Source of the DNA: Coprinopsis marcescibilis
Lineage: Eukaryota; Basidiomycota; Agaricomycetes; Agaricales; Psathyrellaceae
Assembly: GCA_004369085.1 (NCBI GenBank)
Contig: ML210260.1
Location: 1-64,000 of the forward strand
DNA length: 64,000 bases
Direction: 5' to 3'
Below are positions 10,684 to 23,096 of this stretch, piece after piece. The position numbers and the translations under genes were made by a program. Each line of letters starts with the position of its first letter. Position 1 is the stretch's first letter. Below the pieces are notes generated by a model, which was given only the letters and a program-made list of their open reading frames with translations, made no database searches and was not told the DNA's origin.

Positions 10684-13159
10684 TTGAGTCCAGGGAGTGA
10701 GGGAGAGGAAGTGGCGTTTGGGTGAATGAAGGGATGCCTTGGCTGTGGATGGAAGCTTACTTCGGGGTAGGGTCGGGACATTCTTTCGCCATCATCTCGA
10801 GGCCCTTGTCCCGAATTTGTATTTTTATTAACTGAACTTAGAGAACTGCTTCACTGCAACTGTGTAGTGTGGAGTGGACGGACTTTCGACGGTATCTTTG
10901 ACTATCATTAGATTCACTACGACTCATCGGATTTGATGTTTGCTATGAATGTTTGCGCCTTGTATTATCACTTCTGTTACTCACCCTCGTTGTTACTTGC
11001 ATTGTAATTTACTGTGTTTGTCTTTTCCATAGTCATAGAGAAACCTGCTTAATGAACGTTAACGCCGTGCCTCGTGGGTTTCATAGAAGCCCAGTGCTTC
11101 GCGAACCCACTTTTAAATACCGTTGTGGCAATTTACGGAGAAAGGAAATGTCTCCGATGTGCATCCGGCTTCGATTTATTTCCGTTGCGTGGATGTTCCA
11201 GTGCTACCGAGCACCAAGGGTAGGCGCCTGTTATATTGCCTGCCAATGGGGCTATGATACGTACGTTTTTGGCTGCGTCCAAGTTTGTTCATTGTGTATT
11301 TCCCAACTCTTCGATGTGAAACGGGTCTTCACAAGAGCGTCCCTGAAATCTTTGACAATCCTCACACATTTGGGTCGTAGTGCAGTTGCTGGTAGCCTTG
11401 AGCTTCGTAACGAGATGTGAAGCTGGCTAGTGGTAGCTGGGAGCGTCTTGTGCCTGGTTATAAGTGGACAATACGACACGAAAGTCAGGAATTGGGGCAT
11501 GCATGCATACATGGACATATTTGTGATCACTGCCCTGTCTGCTGCCAATGTGGAGTGAGAAGTCACCGTTTATTTATGCTCAGAACGCGTGAACTTTGTA
11601 CAACTCGGATATCGTACGCGAGAAGTATATAGAAGAAAGCTCTATCCTTCAGGCTGAGAGCATATGCATATGGCAACCGTGGCGGTAGCAAGGGTTATGT
11701 ACAAATGTATCGCTCACTTTTAAGTTTTGGTTGTGAAGTTGGAACCCACTGTCGTACGTCGTGGTCTGGACTCTGCGCCGGAATCTCGGGATGAAAAACA
11801 GTCCGCGTTGACCGAGACAGATGCTTTACCTAAATATGTTATGAGGACGGGTCCGGGTTGGACAAGTTGACATATGGGCGATGCGTAACGTACATAAATA
11901 CATAAGTACCTGCACCCCGCATCTGAATCACACTTGGAAATCGCCCCAAAAGAGAACCTTCAAAAAGATCACCGTCTCCGCAAGGAAAGATTCTGGAAAC
12001 CGTTTAGGGTTCAAAGTAAATACCAAAGCGCAGCAACCCTGACTTGATGCCTTGAGGCCCGATTATGATAGATCGGAATTTCGGAGTACCACACCCAAGG
12101 GTGTCCAACCGACAAATTCCGGGATAACAGTTCATAGGTCATGTACCAACAATCGTTTCGGGGTCCCTTTCCTTAATAAGAAATTACATCAACCATCAGC
12201 GACGCGCCGAAATGTAGCCGAGGCATCTCTTATGCTACCAGCAGGAGTCCCATAGAGATTTATACATATGTATGAAAATTATATACAGCTATTCTAATAT
12301 ACAAGTACTGGAAATTCCAAGTATATGCCCGTGAGCGAAAGTGCTCAATTGCGGTCATACCTGCAGCTGATGTCAGTGATGGCCGAGCGGACTTCGATCT
12401 TTCAGGCTGGACTCCAGGACGACTTCAAGTAGGTGATGGGGGTATGTAACCCGAATCCCGGAATTTGTCGGTTGGACACCCCTTGACCACACCACACCAC
12501 ACCTCCACAGGTCTCAGGGGCGCTAATAGGGCTCGGAAAGAATACTGCAGAGTAGGATTCTCGCAGATTGAGACATACCTTCAAGTTATTTTGGATATTT
12601 CGACCATATCGAGAACCTTTTTGCTTCCGGTTATCCGGTAGAGGTAGCGTCGAACTAGATCATATACACCTCTAAGGTTTCCCTCAGTCTTGTTTATTGG
12701 ACAACTTCAGAACTATGGGACTAAATAAATCGTGAAAGACGATAGAATTATTTCCAGTCACATCACACCTATTTTTATCGCCTTCCTTGTGGCACCCACT
12801 GACACACACCATGTCAAGAAGTCGAAAGAAGTCAAAAGAAACAATCAAGCCGTAGCGTGTACTTACAAAGGATCGAAGTCTGAGGTTGAAGTCTTCGTGC
12901 TTTGCCTGACAACAGCTCTGCTATGGTCATATCTCCTGCTTGCTTCAACTTGAAGCCATACATATAGATAGCGCCGCGAGTAGGACTCGGACGACCAGTA
13001 TCTCTGGCTGTCAAGGTTATCAACGTCGTCACTGTATATACACTGCCACGGTGACCGGCGTCGTTGCTGATGCCCCTGATCCGTGCGACCGCGGCTGATC
13101 AAAGACCCCTTTCAATTTGTAGACAGTGAGCTTGGCTCCTTTTGTTATTCGCAACCGCC
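10684..13159. other. Non-coding interval with a candidate MITE
   Basis: About 2.5 kb without a recognisable gene. A 390-bp element bounded by inverted repeats lies at 12096-12485 and is listed separately. Just left of its right half is GATGGCCGAGCGG (near 12380), which resembles a tRNA D-arm, but no tRNA T-arm follows at the right distance. Confidence 0.5.
12096..12485. mobile_element. Candidate MITE with 30-bp terminal inverted repeats
   Basis: The left arm 12096-12125 begins CAAGGGTGTCCAACCGACAA. The right arm 12455-12485 is its reverse complement with one extra base, and a 27-nt core matches exactly. The interior of about 330 bp has no coding capacity that I can recognise. Size and structure suit a non-autonomous DNA transposon. 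A target-site duplication is not clear: the flanks beyond the arms do not match over a usual length. The arms could instead be a chance inverted duplication. Confidence 0.5.
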
Positions 13160-16100
13160 ATGTCGTTTCTAAAAACCAAACTGAAAGAACTGAAAGAACT
13201 CAAGGCTGCAGAGGACTCGTCTGCTCCTGTGAGTTTCTTTACAAATGTCGTCAATACGACTGCCAAGATCGTCGAACACGGTCGGCAAGAGGCCATTGGT
13301 GAGCGTTTGAAACCCCTGACCGCGAGATCTTTGAATGTACTGATCATCGCGATATAGGATTGTTCAACCCAAACCGTACGTTAGTCAGTTCTCTCTGGTG
13401 GAGCACACAAAGGCGAACATACGATTATGCTTAGGGCGTCACGATGAACCACACGAGAAGGAACAAGACGAATTGAGGGAGGAGATTCGACGAGGCCATC
13501 GATTCACCAGCTTTGCGCCAGAGCGTTCAAATAATACTGTTAAATGGTACGTCCTCCTTTGCCAAAAGTCGCGTTTTCGTTCTCGATGGCTTTCTAGGCA
13601 CGTCGACGGTCTCGATTACATGTGGGCAGTGTCGGAGATGATTGACAACGCGAGCGAGGCCATTTTCATCATGGTGAGTTCAAAATACGGAGCGTACAAC
13701 CAGCAACTCAATGTCTACCCCATAGGACTGGTGGCTCACGCCAGAGCTGTATTTGCGTCGACCAGCCGCTTATTTCCCTGAGTGGAGGCTGGATCGTTTG
13801 CTTTTGAAGAAGGCGGAGCAGGGCGTGAAGGTTCACATCATTGTGTACAAAGAGGTGCGTTCCATTGTTCGTCCTCAAGAACACGCAGTTAATTCGAGAT
13901 AGGTTACCCAAACGATGAACATGAGCTCCAAGCATACCAAGGTGAGCCTTCCGCCCTCTTAGTGTCTATGTGGAACTCGGTATTCTGATACGACATTGAT
14001 AAGAACTATCTCGAGAGTTTGCACAAGAATATCTCCGTGATGCGCCACCCCGACCACGTCGGAAGTAAAGGTACACAATACGTACGCGTTCCAACGAACT
14101 TCAAGCATTAATTTGGTTACTAGATAGCGTTCAGTTCTGGTCTCACCACGAGAAGGTTGGCGTGCCGTTTGCTGTACATGAATCGTTGTAATGTTGCTTT
14201 AGGTTGTTGTTGTTGACAACCACTTTGCTGCCGTGGGAGGTCTAGATCTCTGCTTTGGTCGCTGGGATACCCACAACCACCCCCTCGCCGACGTCCACCC
14301 CACTGAATTTGACCTTACGCTCTTCCCCGGTCAAGACTATAACAATGCCAGAATAATGGATTTCCATGAGGTCTCCAAATACGCCAGCAACACTTTATCC
14401 CCTCTGGACGCCCCTCGTATGCCGTGGCACGATGTACGAAATTTAATGCTAACATTTGCCCTGTGTTTCTCGCTAACCTCTCGTTTTAGGTCCACATGAC
14501 TCTCACTGGACCTGCTGTTCTTGACATCACCCAGCACTTCGTGGAACGTTGGAATGAAGTAAAAAAACGCAAAGTGAGCAAGCACTCTCCAGCTCAAGCG
14601 TATTCCCGCTAACTACGGTTCCAATGTTCAGTACGCTGATGACAACGAGTGAGGCCACAAAAACATCGCATCAATCAATTGACTGACGATCACTGTTTCA
14701 AGGCGGTTCGTCTGGCTCGCTTTGCCCCACGAACCAGAGGCTGCTCCCAATGAGCCAGTTGCACGTGAGTGATGTCGATCGTATTTGGAATTATTGCTGA
14801 TAGGCTTGGTTGCAGGCCATCCTCACTTGGAACAGTGGAAGGACATCGGCCATAAGTATAAGCAGAGATGGCACGGAACTCACAGCGGTGATGAATCTCA
14901 CCGTTACCCGCAATCGAATAACGCTGCATGCCGCGTCCAGGTTGTTCGCAGCGCCTCCGATTGGTCTCATGGTGTCCTCGTCGAGCACAGCATCCAGGAC
15001 GCATGTGAGTGCAATTTATTGTCGCCAATACATTTGCAATGCTGACCGGCCATTGTAGATATCGGACTCATTAATGAAGCAGAGCATTTCATTTTCATTG
15101 GTGAGCTTCCCCGGTTGCATATATCAAATATCCGCTGAGATCTAACCTACGCTTTCTTATCCAGAAAATCAATTCTTGTGAGTGATGCGTGATCATACCT
15201 TTTCTTTGCTAATCAAATGTATTCAGTATTTCCGCAACTAAGGAAGGTGGAGTTATCCAGAATTTGATTGCCAAAGCCCTTGTAGATCGCATCGTGCGTG
15301 CCGCAAAGGAAGGACAGAAGTTTAAGGTACTTTGGGACCAATCTTTATCTTCTTGACCATGCGTTCTGAAAGGCGTTTCAGGTCATCGTTGCCATTCCTG
15401 AGCTTCCTGGGTTCGCCGGAGACGTCAAGTCTGAGAGTGCCATGCACTACATCATGGCTGCTCAATACAGAACTATCAACCGCGGTGGCGAAAGTATCTA
15501 TGAGGCAATCCGTACTGCGGGCTATGAACCGTGATTACTTTGAAATTCGATCCATGGGGCACGGCTGATTGTTCATTTTGATCAGGTTGGATTACATTCG
15601 ATTTTACCACCTCCGTGCCTACGACAGAATTAACGCCCCGGGAGGTGATATGACATCTATTCAATTTTGGGATTGGTCCGCTGACATGATCGAACAACAG
15701 GTTTTATCAAGGCAATCGAAGATGCTTCCAGTGTCACCTTCAACCAGGCTCAAGTCGCCCTCGCTCGCAAGTGGGTGTCTGGCGACGCATACACCGACCA
15801 GAAGACTGTTACTGTGGCCAAGGCAACAGTCACTAGCGAAGGGCTTGCTCAGACCGAGAAAACAAAGGCCGAGACCGAAGTCGTCGAGGTTCCTCAATCC
15901 GACGAAGCCGCCGATGAGGTCGTGAGCAAGTTCGAACACGGCGCGGATAATCTGCGAAGGGATGCGTCTGTCGCCGACTCTGTTAGCGGGCATTTGTTGG
16001 ATGACAAGACTTCTTTGCTCGATGAGAAGTGGCTAGGCACTGAGGATGAAGAGCTTAATGCGTAAGAGTTGTTTTAATGGCACAGAAGCATTCACTGATG

Positions 16101-17090
16101 TCCTATTTGTCCTATTTTGCCAGATATGTCTCAGAGATGCTGTACATTCACTCCAAGCTCATGATTGTTGACGATCGTAAAGTTATTGTAGGTGTCTTCT
16201 CCTTTTTCTCCGATTGGATGATGTTACTAATAGGTTAATATCGCCTTAGATGGGTTCTGCCAACATCAACGATCGCAGCCAAAAGGTAACAATTAGTTTT
16301 GCAAATTGGTGGGGATAGCCAGGCTGAAATGCTGTTTGCGCTTTGTTTTAGGGCGATGGCGATTCGGAGATCTGCTTGGTCGTCGAAGATGACGATATGA
16401 TTGATTCTACCATGGATGGACAGCCATACCAAGTATCCCGATTTGCTGCCAGTCTTCGTCGCAAACTGTTCAGAGGTGTGAACACCCTTTAATCCATTCC
16501 GGAATGGTTACTGATTGCGGATGGTGCATCAATTTCAGAACATCTCGGTCTTATTGAGCCTCAGGAATGCAACAAGCCTTACCCGAAAGTCACATCTTTC
16601 ATGCGGTCTGCTCCCATTCCCAATGCCGACGAGACGCGCCTGGCGGAAGATGCCCAGGTTGCCGATCCCCTCTCTGACGAGTTCCAGCTCTTGTGGAACA
16701 TTACCGCGAAGAAGAACCGAGAGGCGTTCTCGGAATTCTTCCGTCCTGTTCCTACCAACTTGGTCAGGACCTGGCAAGCGTATGATGTAAGATATGACTC
16801 CCTAGCATGTCTTAAGGCGCGAGAACCTGATGATTTATGCGTTTCAGAATTATGTGCCCAAGGTCAAGACTGGTCATGTCGTTCCGGGTGTCACTTTGGA
16901 GCGCTTGAAGAAGCGCCTTGACCAAGTCAAGGGTGCTCTTGTTGAATGTCCTATTGTGTGTAATGAGTCAGTTGGTTTGAGGGCTGCAACTGACAATCAA
17001 TCGCATTAGGATTTCCTTATCGACGAGACCGACTTCCACAACGGTCCGGAATGGAAAGGTCTCAACCCAACTTTGCCCATTTACGTCTAA
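13160..17090 (+). CDS. Phospholipase D with two HKD motifs
   Basis: Hydrolyses phosphatidylcholine to phosphatidic acid and choline. The first HKD motif is in [20 protein letters not shown] (about 14150-14250) and the second in [20 protein letters not shown] (about 16130-16270). Between them lie other family blocks: [31 protein letters not shown] and [16 protein letters not shown] charged, low-complexity insert of roughly 120 residues, rich in Glu/Asp/Thr, sits just before the second HKD. The N-terminus ([15 protein letters not shown]) leads straight into the catalytic region. I see no PX or PH domain, so this is a short-form enzyme rather than a full Spo14 type. More than ten small introns interrupt the gene. 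It ends with PIYV and TAA at 17088-17090. The next gene, MDP1, starts about 380 bp downstream on the same strand. Confidence 0.9.
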
Positions 17091-17468
17091 ATAAAGCCCC
17101 CGCGAAACACCCTCAGTGAAGAAGACGTGAAGAATCGGAATGAATGGAATACTGGAACTGGAAAGGAAAGGATTGGGAGTAATGAGGAGTTACGTCCTAC
17201 GGAATCGTCCTCGATATGTGCTGAACAAATATCTATTAATATATACCTGAATTGCCCTTGAATATATTGTTTTTGGTGGTGGATTGCGTCCCGGCGTTGC
17301 CTTGAGATGGTCGATGGGCGCTTAACGATATCTCGGGGTTGGCCGAAATGCCGTGTGACTTGATGCCAAGGGTCACCGATAATAGCTTCGCTGTCAGTGC
17401 CTGCGACTCGTTTTTGACTGAAACCACCACCATACCACTGAGGTTTAGCAATCTCGCTTAATAGGCCA

Positions 17469-18485
17469 ATGGCAGAAACGGCGCGATTTCCTAAGCTTAT
17501 CGCTTTTGATTTGGAGTGAGTAACGATATTGGTCCATCGATGGCACAGTGTAATAAGCTGAACGTCTCTTGACTGTGATAAGTTATACATTGTGGGATCT
17601 TTGGATCGATACTCACGTTACTGGTACTCTTTTGCTCTGCATGAAGGTTATTTGTTTTACGAAAAATCAATCTCTCCACCAAAGGACCACTTAGAAGACA
17701 CAAGGATACTCTCAATCAAGTGCTCGATCGGCGAGTTCACGATCTCTATCAAGTGAAAACCTCTCGTTTACTGACGATATTCCACGGAATATAGTGATGA
17801 CCAGCCAATATCATTCTATAGAGACATTCCCGCAATCTTTCATAGGATTCGGGGTGTTCAATTGGCCGACTCGCCAAAGGAGCGACCATTTATCGCTGCG
17901 TGTTCGCGGACACACGCTCCTGATCTGTACGCTCCATTTTCTTGCCCTTGTACTTACCACGCTATATGATCCTGACACAGGGCTTATCGCTGCCTTAATC
18001 TGTTACTTGTCCCGCCCCCAGCTGCTCCAGATGGGGGCGGGAGCGAGGATTCTTCAAGTTTCTCGAGGGTAACACCTGCTATCAATTTTTTTGATCAGTT
18101 AGAGATATATCCAGGTATCATATCCCTCGTGTTTGGGTGTTACAAGTCTCTCACAACCTCGCTTAGGATCCAAGATCAAGCATTTCAAGAAGAACTACGA
18201 GAATACCGGGATTGATTACGCGGACATGGCAAGCATTCCCCTCCGCGGCTTTGTACAGTTGGTTTGAACAGCTATTTATGTGTAGCTGTTTTTCGACGAC
18301 GAAATCGGGAATAAAGAAGTCGAAAAGTTGGGTAAGTGGACGCTGTCGAAATTTATTTTCTTGAGTTAACTGAATTATGCTCTTTAGGGGTAGTTTTCTG
18401 TCACGTACCTGCCGGTGTCAATAATCAGAAATTCGAGCAAGGGCTAGCGGCTTGGAGGAAACGTTCGGCTACTAACAATGACTGA
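17469..18485 (+). CDS. MDP1: Magnesium-dependent phosphatase 1 (HAD superfamily)
   Basis: A small HAD-fold acid phosphatase; in animals MDP-1 acts on protein phosphotyrosine and on fructosamine 6-phosphate. It is visible only after splicing. Exon 1 gives MAETARFPKLIAFDL. Its last codon is completed across an intron to give the nucleophile motif FDLDYTLWDLWIDTHVTG. Later exons give PLRRHKDTLNQVLDRRVHDL, PISFYRDIPAIFHRIRGVQ, FIAACSRTHAPDLAYRCLNL (the Thr/Ser motif), LLLVPPPAAPDGGG, FFDQLEIYPGSKIKHF and LFFDDEIGNKEVEKLGVVF (the metal-binding DD). It ends SATNND and TGA 18483-18485. Motif order and spacing match the family over its full length. All inferred introns are GT-AG. It appears intact. 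Confidence 0.8.
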
Positions 18486-18845
18486 ACGAATCCCGTGCCA
18501 AAACCTTTTACACGAGATGACTGTACTCCCCGACCTTCCCTCCGACCTCGGTTCAGACCGCTCGTCCTGAACAGCTCCTGGGCTGCGATGATTCCGGTTT
18601 GCCTTGTCTTTCCACACCTGAGACTCTGGTTGACGCCATCGGACGAGATAATCTGAGATTATCGCCTTACTTTGGAGCTAGACCGATACTCCTTATATAT
18701 CGCCCTGAAACATGGCTCCACCGTGACTGCGACAAATGCGCTGCGTTCAGCCGTCGTGGATCCGTTGCCCTCATAGACATTACTTCCAGTGTCCACCACA
18801 TCTCACACGAAACTCTTCCGACAACGGTCCAAAATACCGGGCGCC

Positions 18846-19252
18846 ATGAATGATCCCACAGAACCACCAAATGCCCATCCTAAGAACGGGTCTAATCCTC
18901 CCCCATATTATAGCGGCGGGTATAATCTTCCACGTCAAGCTGGACATTATCCTCAAGCCATCTTATTAGCAGACCCTCACCAAATCTATCATCAAAACAA
19001 CATTGCGCAACCCCAGCCCACATTCGCTGACCAAGGGTTCGGACCCTATGGGCCTCGTGCCCAACCAAGTGTCGTCTATGTGGAGAGACCGGTTGCTACT
19101 CCGATAGACGACGGTGCGTGGTGTGTTCCTTGGGCATGGTCCGTGTTCCAATTGCACTTCGGGTTACGATTTGTGCTGAGGGTGTCTTTTCCCTTAGTTT
19201 GACCGGCACTTGCCTAGGATTGTTTTGTTGGCCATGGGCCATTTGCCTGTAA
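18846..19252 (+). CDS. Small Pro/Tyr/Gln-rich protein with Cys/Trp-rich C-terminus
   Basis: Begins MNDPTEPPNAHPKNGSNPPP and continues for about 85 residues rich in Pro, Gln, Tyr and His. After IDDG a GT donor (GTGCGT near 19113) and an acceptor at CTAG near 19217 would join to LFCWPWAICL and a stop at 19250-19252. That layout, a proline-rich head and a short Cys/Trp-rich hydrophobic tail, recalls small membrane-associated proteins such as the BRI3 or cysteine-rich TM types. The match is only one of style, and the splice is uncertain because the next acceptor upstream runs into a stop. The function is unknown. Confidence 0.4.
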
Positions 19253-20082
19253 ACCAGTGGCCGGCCAGTTGATCGCAGTGGGCTTCCACCTTCAGTACCC
19301 GCTTGCTTCATTCAATTTCAAGTGCATTGACATCAATCGCGCACTTTTGTCAAGTTGTGATAACATACTATGTACGCTTCAATGATCGCATTCCTCCGAG
19401 TCGGTGTCGGTTTTAACCCAAGGGAGAAGTTTCAAGAAAGCAACAGAAAAACAGCTATGAACGGGTCATGCTGTGGGTGATTGGGGCTGGTTCTAGGCTG
19501 GGGCAGTGCGCACCACTGGTGAACCGATATGCATGGATACTGCGCAGTGGCGTCGAGCCCATTCAGACGTTTACATGTACAGTTACTTGCCATGCCAGTA
19601 GCATGCACAGAACTTCTGGTCCTTCTTTCGCCACAATATCGCACATTAACAAACCTCTCCAAGAAGATCAAATCCCGTAAAGATGCAAGGGCCGCGATGT
19701 TGGGGACCAGTTGGAGGCGAGGGCCCGAGGGGTGTTGTCCCCGGGACTTCAAGCTTACGAACCGAATAAGAGCACCTCATGATTTACAGCTTTTAAGAAG
19801 CACATTTACTTATGGAGGTTTAGCTTCAGCTACACAGGTCGGCCTCATGTGCGCTGCGAGGATAATTTGCGTCTGGCCTCGGGTAGGCAGGTGATGATAA
19901 CCATCGCCCAAGGACGAGAGAAACCATGTGGCTCGCAGCCGTGACTACATCATTGGTGTCAACGGAGGTAGAGTTATATGAAACTGTGGATTGGAAGCAG
20001 GCACCCAGTGGTCATCGGAGACTCGAATACTATAAAGTATAGGCTTCGATGAGTGCTGATTTGGGGTTGCGTCTATTCCCAG
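19253..20082. other. Intergenic region
   Basis: About 830 bp without a supported gene. Short open frames on both strands carry no recognisable motif. The right part is presumably promoter of the 7TM gene starting at 20083. Confidence 0.45.
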
Positions 20083-21584
20083 ATGACCACCGGTGTCCCC
20101 ATCGCCCAAGCCTTCTTCGCACTCATCTACGCTTCCATTGGTCTTCTACTGGTTACATTCCTGACATCGTTAGCAATATGCAAAACCAAACCATTTCCAG
20201 AGTGGTATAGCTGTTGCCTGGCTTATATCATCGCCTGCCTGTCCTACGGGCTTCTTGTGGGGTATGATGGAGGGAGTTTGGAAGCGCCAACACATCTCGT
20301 GTGCAAAGTGCAGGGAGCGCTTGTATTGGCTATGCCACCTTTGTGAGTACTCCACCTGACTCGTCGCTATCCACAGGCTATTTATAGTCTGCAACCCAAG
20401 GACGGGATTCACCATTGCGATGCTTTTGGTGAAGGTGCTTCTGATCTCAGCCTCGAAAGCGCTAAAACTCATGAACGTCTTCATATTTCGCTCAGCTGGT
20501 TGTGAACATACGATACTCGCTCAAGCCTAGGTCAACCATGCAGACCTGGACCACCGCCGCAGTTGTCAGTATCATCACATGCAGTCTGTGATATGTATCT
20601 TACTGCGCTTTCCAGACTATCCTCGGACCATGGGCGATATTTATTACCACATTTGCCGCGTATCTTCAGGTGAGCATTCCGTTTCCATATAGCTCCACCT
20701 AGTTTCCCTGACTTCAAATTACTGTAATGCATACACGCAGTACGCCCTGCGCAATCCTGATCGCGTTACTGTATCAGTAAGTGGTTTCTACTGCGCCGTG
20801 ATGAATATACACATGTGAGTGCACATATTTTATGTGTTGCGTCCAATGTTAAGATACAGGTCAGACAACGCTCAGCCGTTGGCCTTTACCTTACCTCCCT
20901 GGGACTTATGCTGATGATCGTCGGTATGGGTCCACTTGCATAAATAAACATGGCTGATCGACAGAGCGTGGATCGCATAGGGTACATTGGATTTCTGATA
21001 TATCAGAGTCGGGCCTCCATCAGGAAGACTGGTGCGCAGATTCAACATCCTAGTTCAATCGTCTTCCGGTTCGGAGTTCTGGCCGCAACTCTGGTAATCT
21101 CGGCCATGTCTGTGCATTTCCTTTCTTAAATTTAACATGAGGCAACTCAATCATGACATACAGTGTTGCTATAGTTCTTCAAGTACTTGCCCCAAAATTC
21201 AACGGAAGCCCAATATTAGACCTAGTAGTCGCGGCTCGTAAGTTTAAATCTATTTTTCCAGGGTGGAAGCTTACGTATGTTACGAACGCCTCAGTTTTGT
21301 TCTTTGGGGCCGTGGCATTCTTCACACAGAAGGAAATTCTGGTGGGCTGGCGTGATCTGATAAAGCCGGTGTTCCGTCGTGTCTGGCCGAAACGACGGGT
21401 GCAGAGCCCCAACCAAACGGATTGGCATGATTCTCGCTTCTCTGGACCCACCTTCAATCACGACACAGAACTATCCTCAATATCGGCAATTGAGATAATG
21501 ATAAAGCCAGAAGAGACACAATCGTCTTACCGATTGGATCCAATAGGTCCTATAGAGCTACCTACGCGTTCAAGCACTTGCTAA
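20083..21584 (+). CDS. Seven-transmembrane GPCR-like protein
   Basis: A multi-exon membrane protein of fungal 7TM receptor style. It opens MTTGVPIAQAFFALIYASIG, with the first helix running on through LLLVTFLTSLAIC. A second helix covers CCLAYIIACLSYGLLVGY. Later exons give LFIVCNPRTGFTIAML, TILGPWAIFITTFAAYLQ, YALRNPDRVTVS, YLTSLGLMLMIV, FGVLAATLVISAMS and VTNASVLFFGAVAFFTQ. The last exon ends in a polar cytoplasmic tail of about 80 residues with basic (RRVWPKRRVQ) and Ser/Thr-rich parts, and a stop at 21582-21584. The ATG at 20083 is the first in its frame, and a CAG just before it could also be an acceptor from an upstream exon. Ligand and G-protein coupling cannot be read from the sequence. 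The segment near 20400-20600 was difficult to splice. Confidence 0.65.
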
Positions 21585-21928
21585 GGACATGTCTTCTCCA
21601 ACCATATTAATTTCAGCGGACACGAGTCAGATACGTTGCATAGATACAATTTCCATTTCCCCAGTGTATTAGTACATTAACGAAGTAATGAGTAGAATAT
21701 CTACATCAATGACTACCTGCCAGTCCTGAAACTACCTCTCATCCCAGCGCTGAGTCGCCAACGAATCAAAGCCCTTATCCATCCGATCGTGACGTCAGTC
21801 ACCGGCCCTGAGCGGTCCCCTATTTGCTCGAGTTATGATTGCAAGTCGACGGCATCAACAATCGCATTCGGATGGCTTGGCGACTCAGCTTGAAATCTCC
21901 TGTCATTCTCCTTGTTCTTCGAGTAGAA

Positions 21929-22663
21929 ATGTCGTATTTCCTCCCTCATCTGCCTTCAGGCTGGCACGTAGATGAGGCTATCAAATCTGAGGAAGACAGA
22001 GTCGTCGTTATTCGCTTTGGTCATGACTGGGATCCCCAATGCATGACGATGGACGAGACCCTGTATGGAATCTCGGAGAAGGTGCAAAACTTTGCTGTTA
22101 TCTACCTCTGTGACATCACGGAGGTACCTGACTTTAACAAGGTATGGGTACTTTGAGTCTGATAGTCGAAAGATTGCTAACGGGTGTCACTTCTATCGGC
22201 TCGCAGATGTATGAGTTATACGATCCTTGCACCGTGATGTTCTTCTACCGGTATGCTAATTATCATTTGCCCGTGCGGAATGCGAAGGCTGAACTTGTTG
22301 CCTGTCCAGAAATAAGCATATCATGATTGATTTGGGAACCGGTAACAACAACAAGATGTCTGTGGTCCCTCCTTCGCTCTCCCGTGGATCACCAACTGAA
22401 ATTGTGTTTTGCGTTTCACAGCAACTGGGCGATGGATAACAAGCAAGAGGCAAGTTCTCTCTTCACACGGACTACTCCAAGTTGCCGCTAGCCTAACAAT
22501 TTCTCTAGATGGTTGACATTATTGAGACTGTGTATCGAGGAGCCTCCAAGGGACGTGGTTTGGTCGTCTCGCCGAAAGGTTCGCTCCTGAATGCACACAA
22601 TGCCACTAGTTTGACTCATTCGATTGCTTCCTTGCAGATTACTCGACCCGATATCGCTACTAA
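21929..22663 (+). CDS. DIB1: U5 snRNP thioredoxin-like protein Dim1/Dib1
   Basis: A core spliceosome component of the U4/U6.U5 tri-snRNP with a thioredoxin fold and no redox role. The protein is almost invariant in eukaryotes and is easily followed: MSYFLPHLPSGWHVDEAIKS, VVVIRFGHDWDPQCMTMDET, VIYLCDITEVPDFNKMYELY, CTVMFFYRNKHIMIDLGTGN, WAMDNKQEMVDIIETVYRGA, then GRGLVVSPKDYSTRYRY and TAA 22661-22663. The expected length of about 142 residues is reached. Introns occur after FNK, after YR, after NNNKI, after KQE and within the PKD codon. The intron after KQE (22450-22508) must begin with GC, not GT, to keep the conserved reading. Another ATG-started extension upstream (21839) is not part of the family and was rejected as start. 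Confidence 0.95.
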
Positions 22664-23096
22664 GCACAACGACAACTATGAAAGACGACAAGTAGCACGC
22701 GCAAGAAGAATGGAACGCTGTGAGTCTGGATTCAGGTTGTATGTCGGTCCATATCGTCTCCTTCCGTCAGTGTACAATAGATATTTCAAGGACACGCCAA
22801 CGCAATATTATCCTTGCTTCAAATGTACTCAAACCCTTTTTCAAGGACAACATCAGAGACTTTCCAACTGATAGATATCACAGCCGATTTACGCTCTTAA
22901 AAGGCGACTTGATATGTTATGGTACAAATTATTAAGACACATTAATCCCGGAGAACACAAAATATACTAAGGTGAGAAGACGAATTGTTCCTGATAATGT
23001 ACGCAAAGCAAAGAGGTGTGCAATAGGAAGAACGAAAATGGTCCATGAAGCAAAGCATGAAACGTCCAATACGAAATACTTTTAAAAAGTGCTGTA
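22664..23096. other. Convergent intergenic spacer
   Basis: It separates the 3' ends of the Dim1 gene (+) and the F-box gene (-). It is AT-rich, presumably 3' UTR sequence, and nothing else is supported. Confidence 0.5.

Noticed and set aside
12360..12465. GATGGCCGAGCGG followed by GTATGTAACCCGAATCCCG, resembling tRNA-Leu
   Set aside because: There is no GGTTCGANTCC T-loop and the acceptor strands do not pair; the second half belongs to the inverted-repeat arm.
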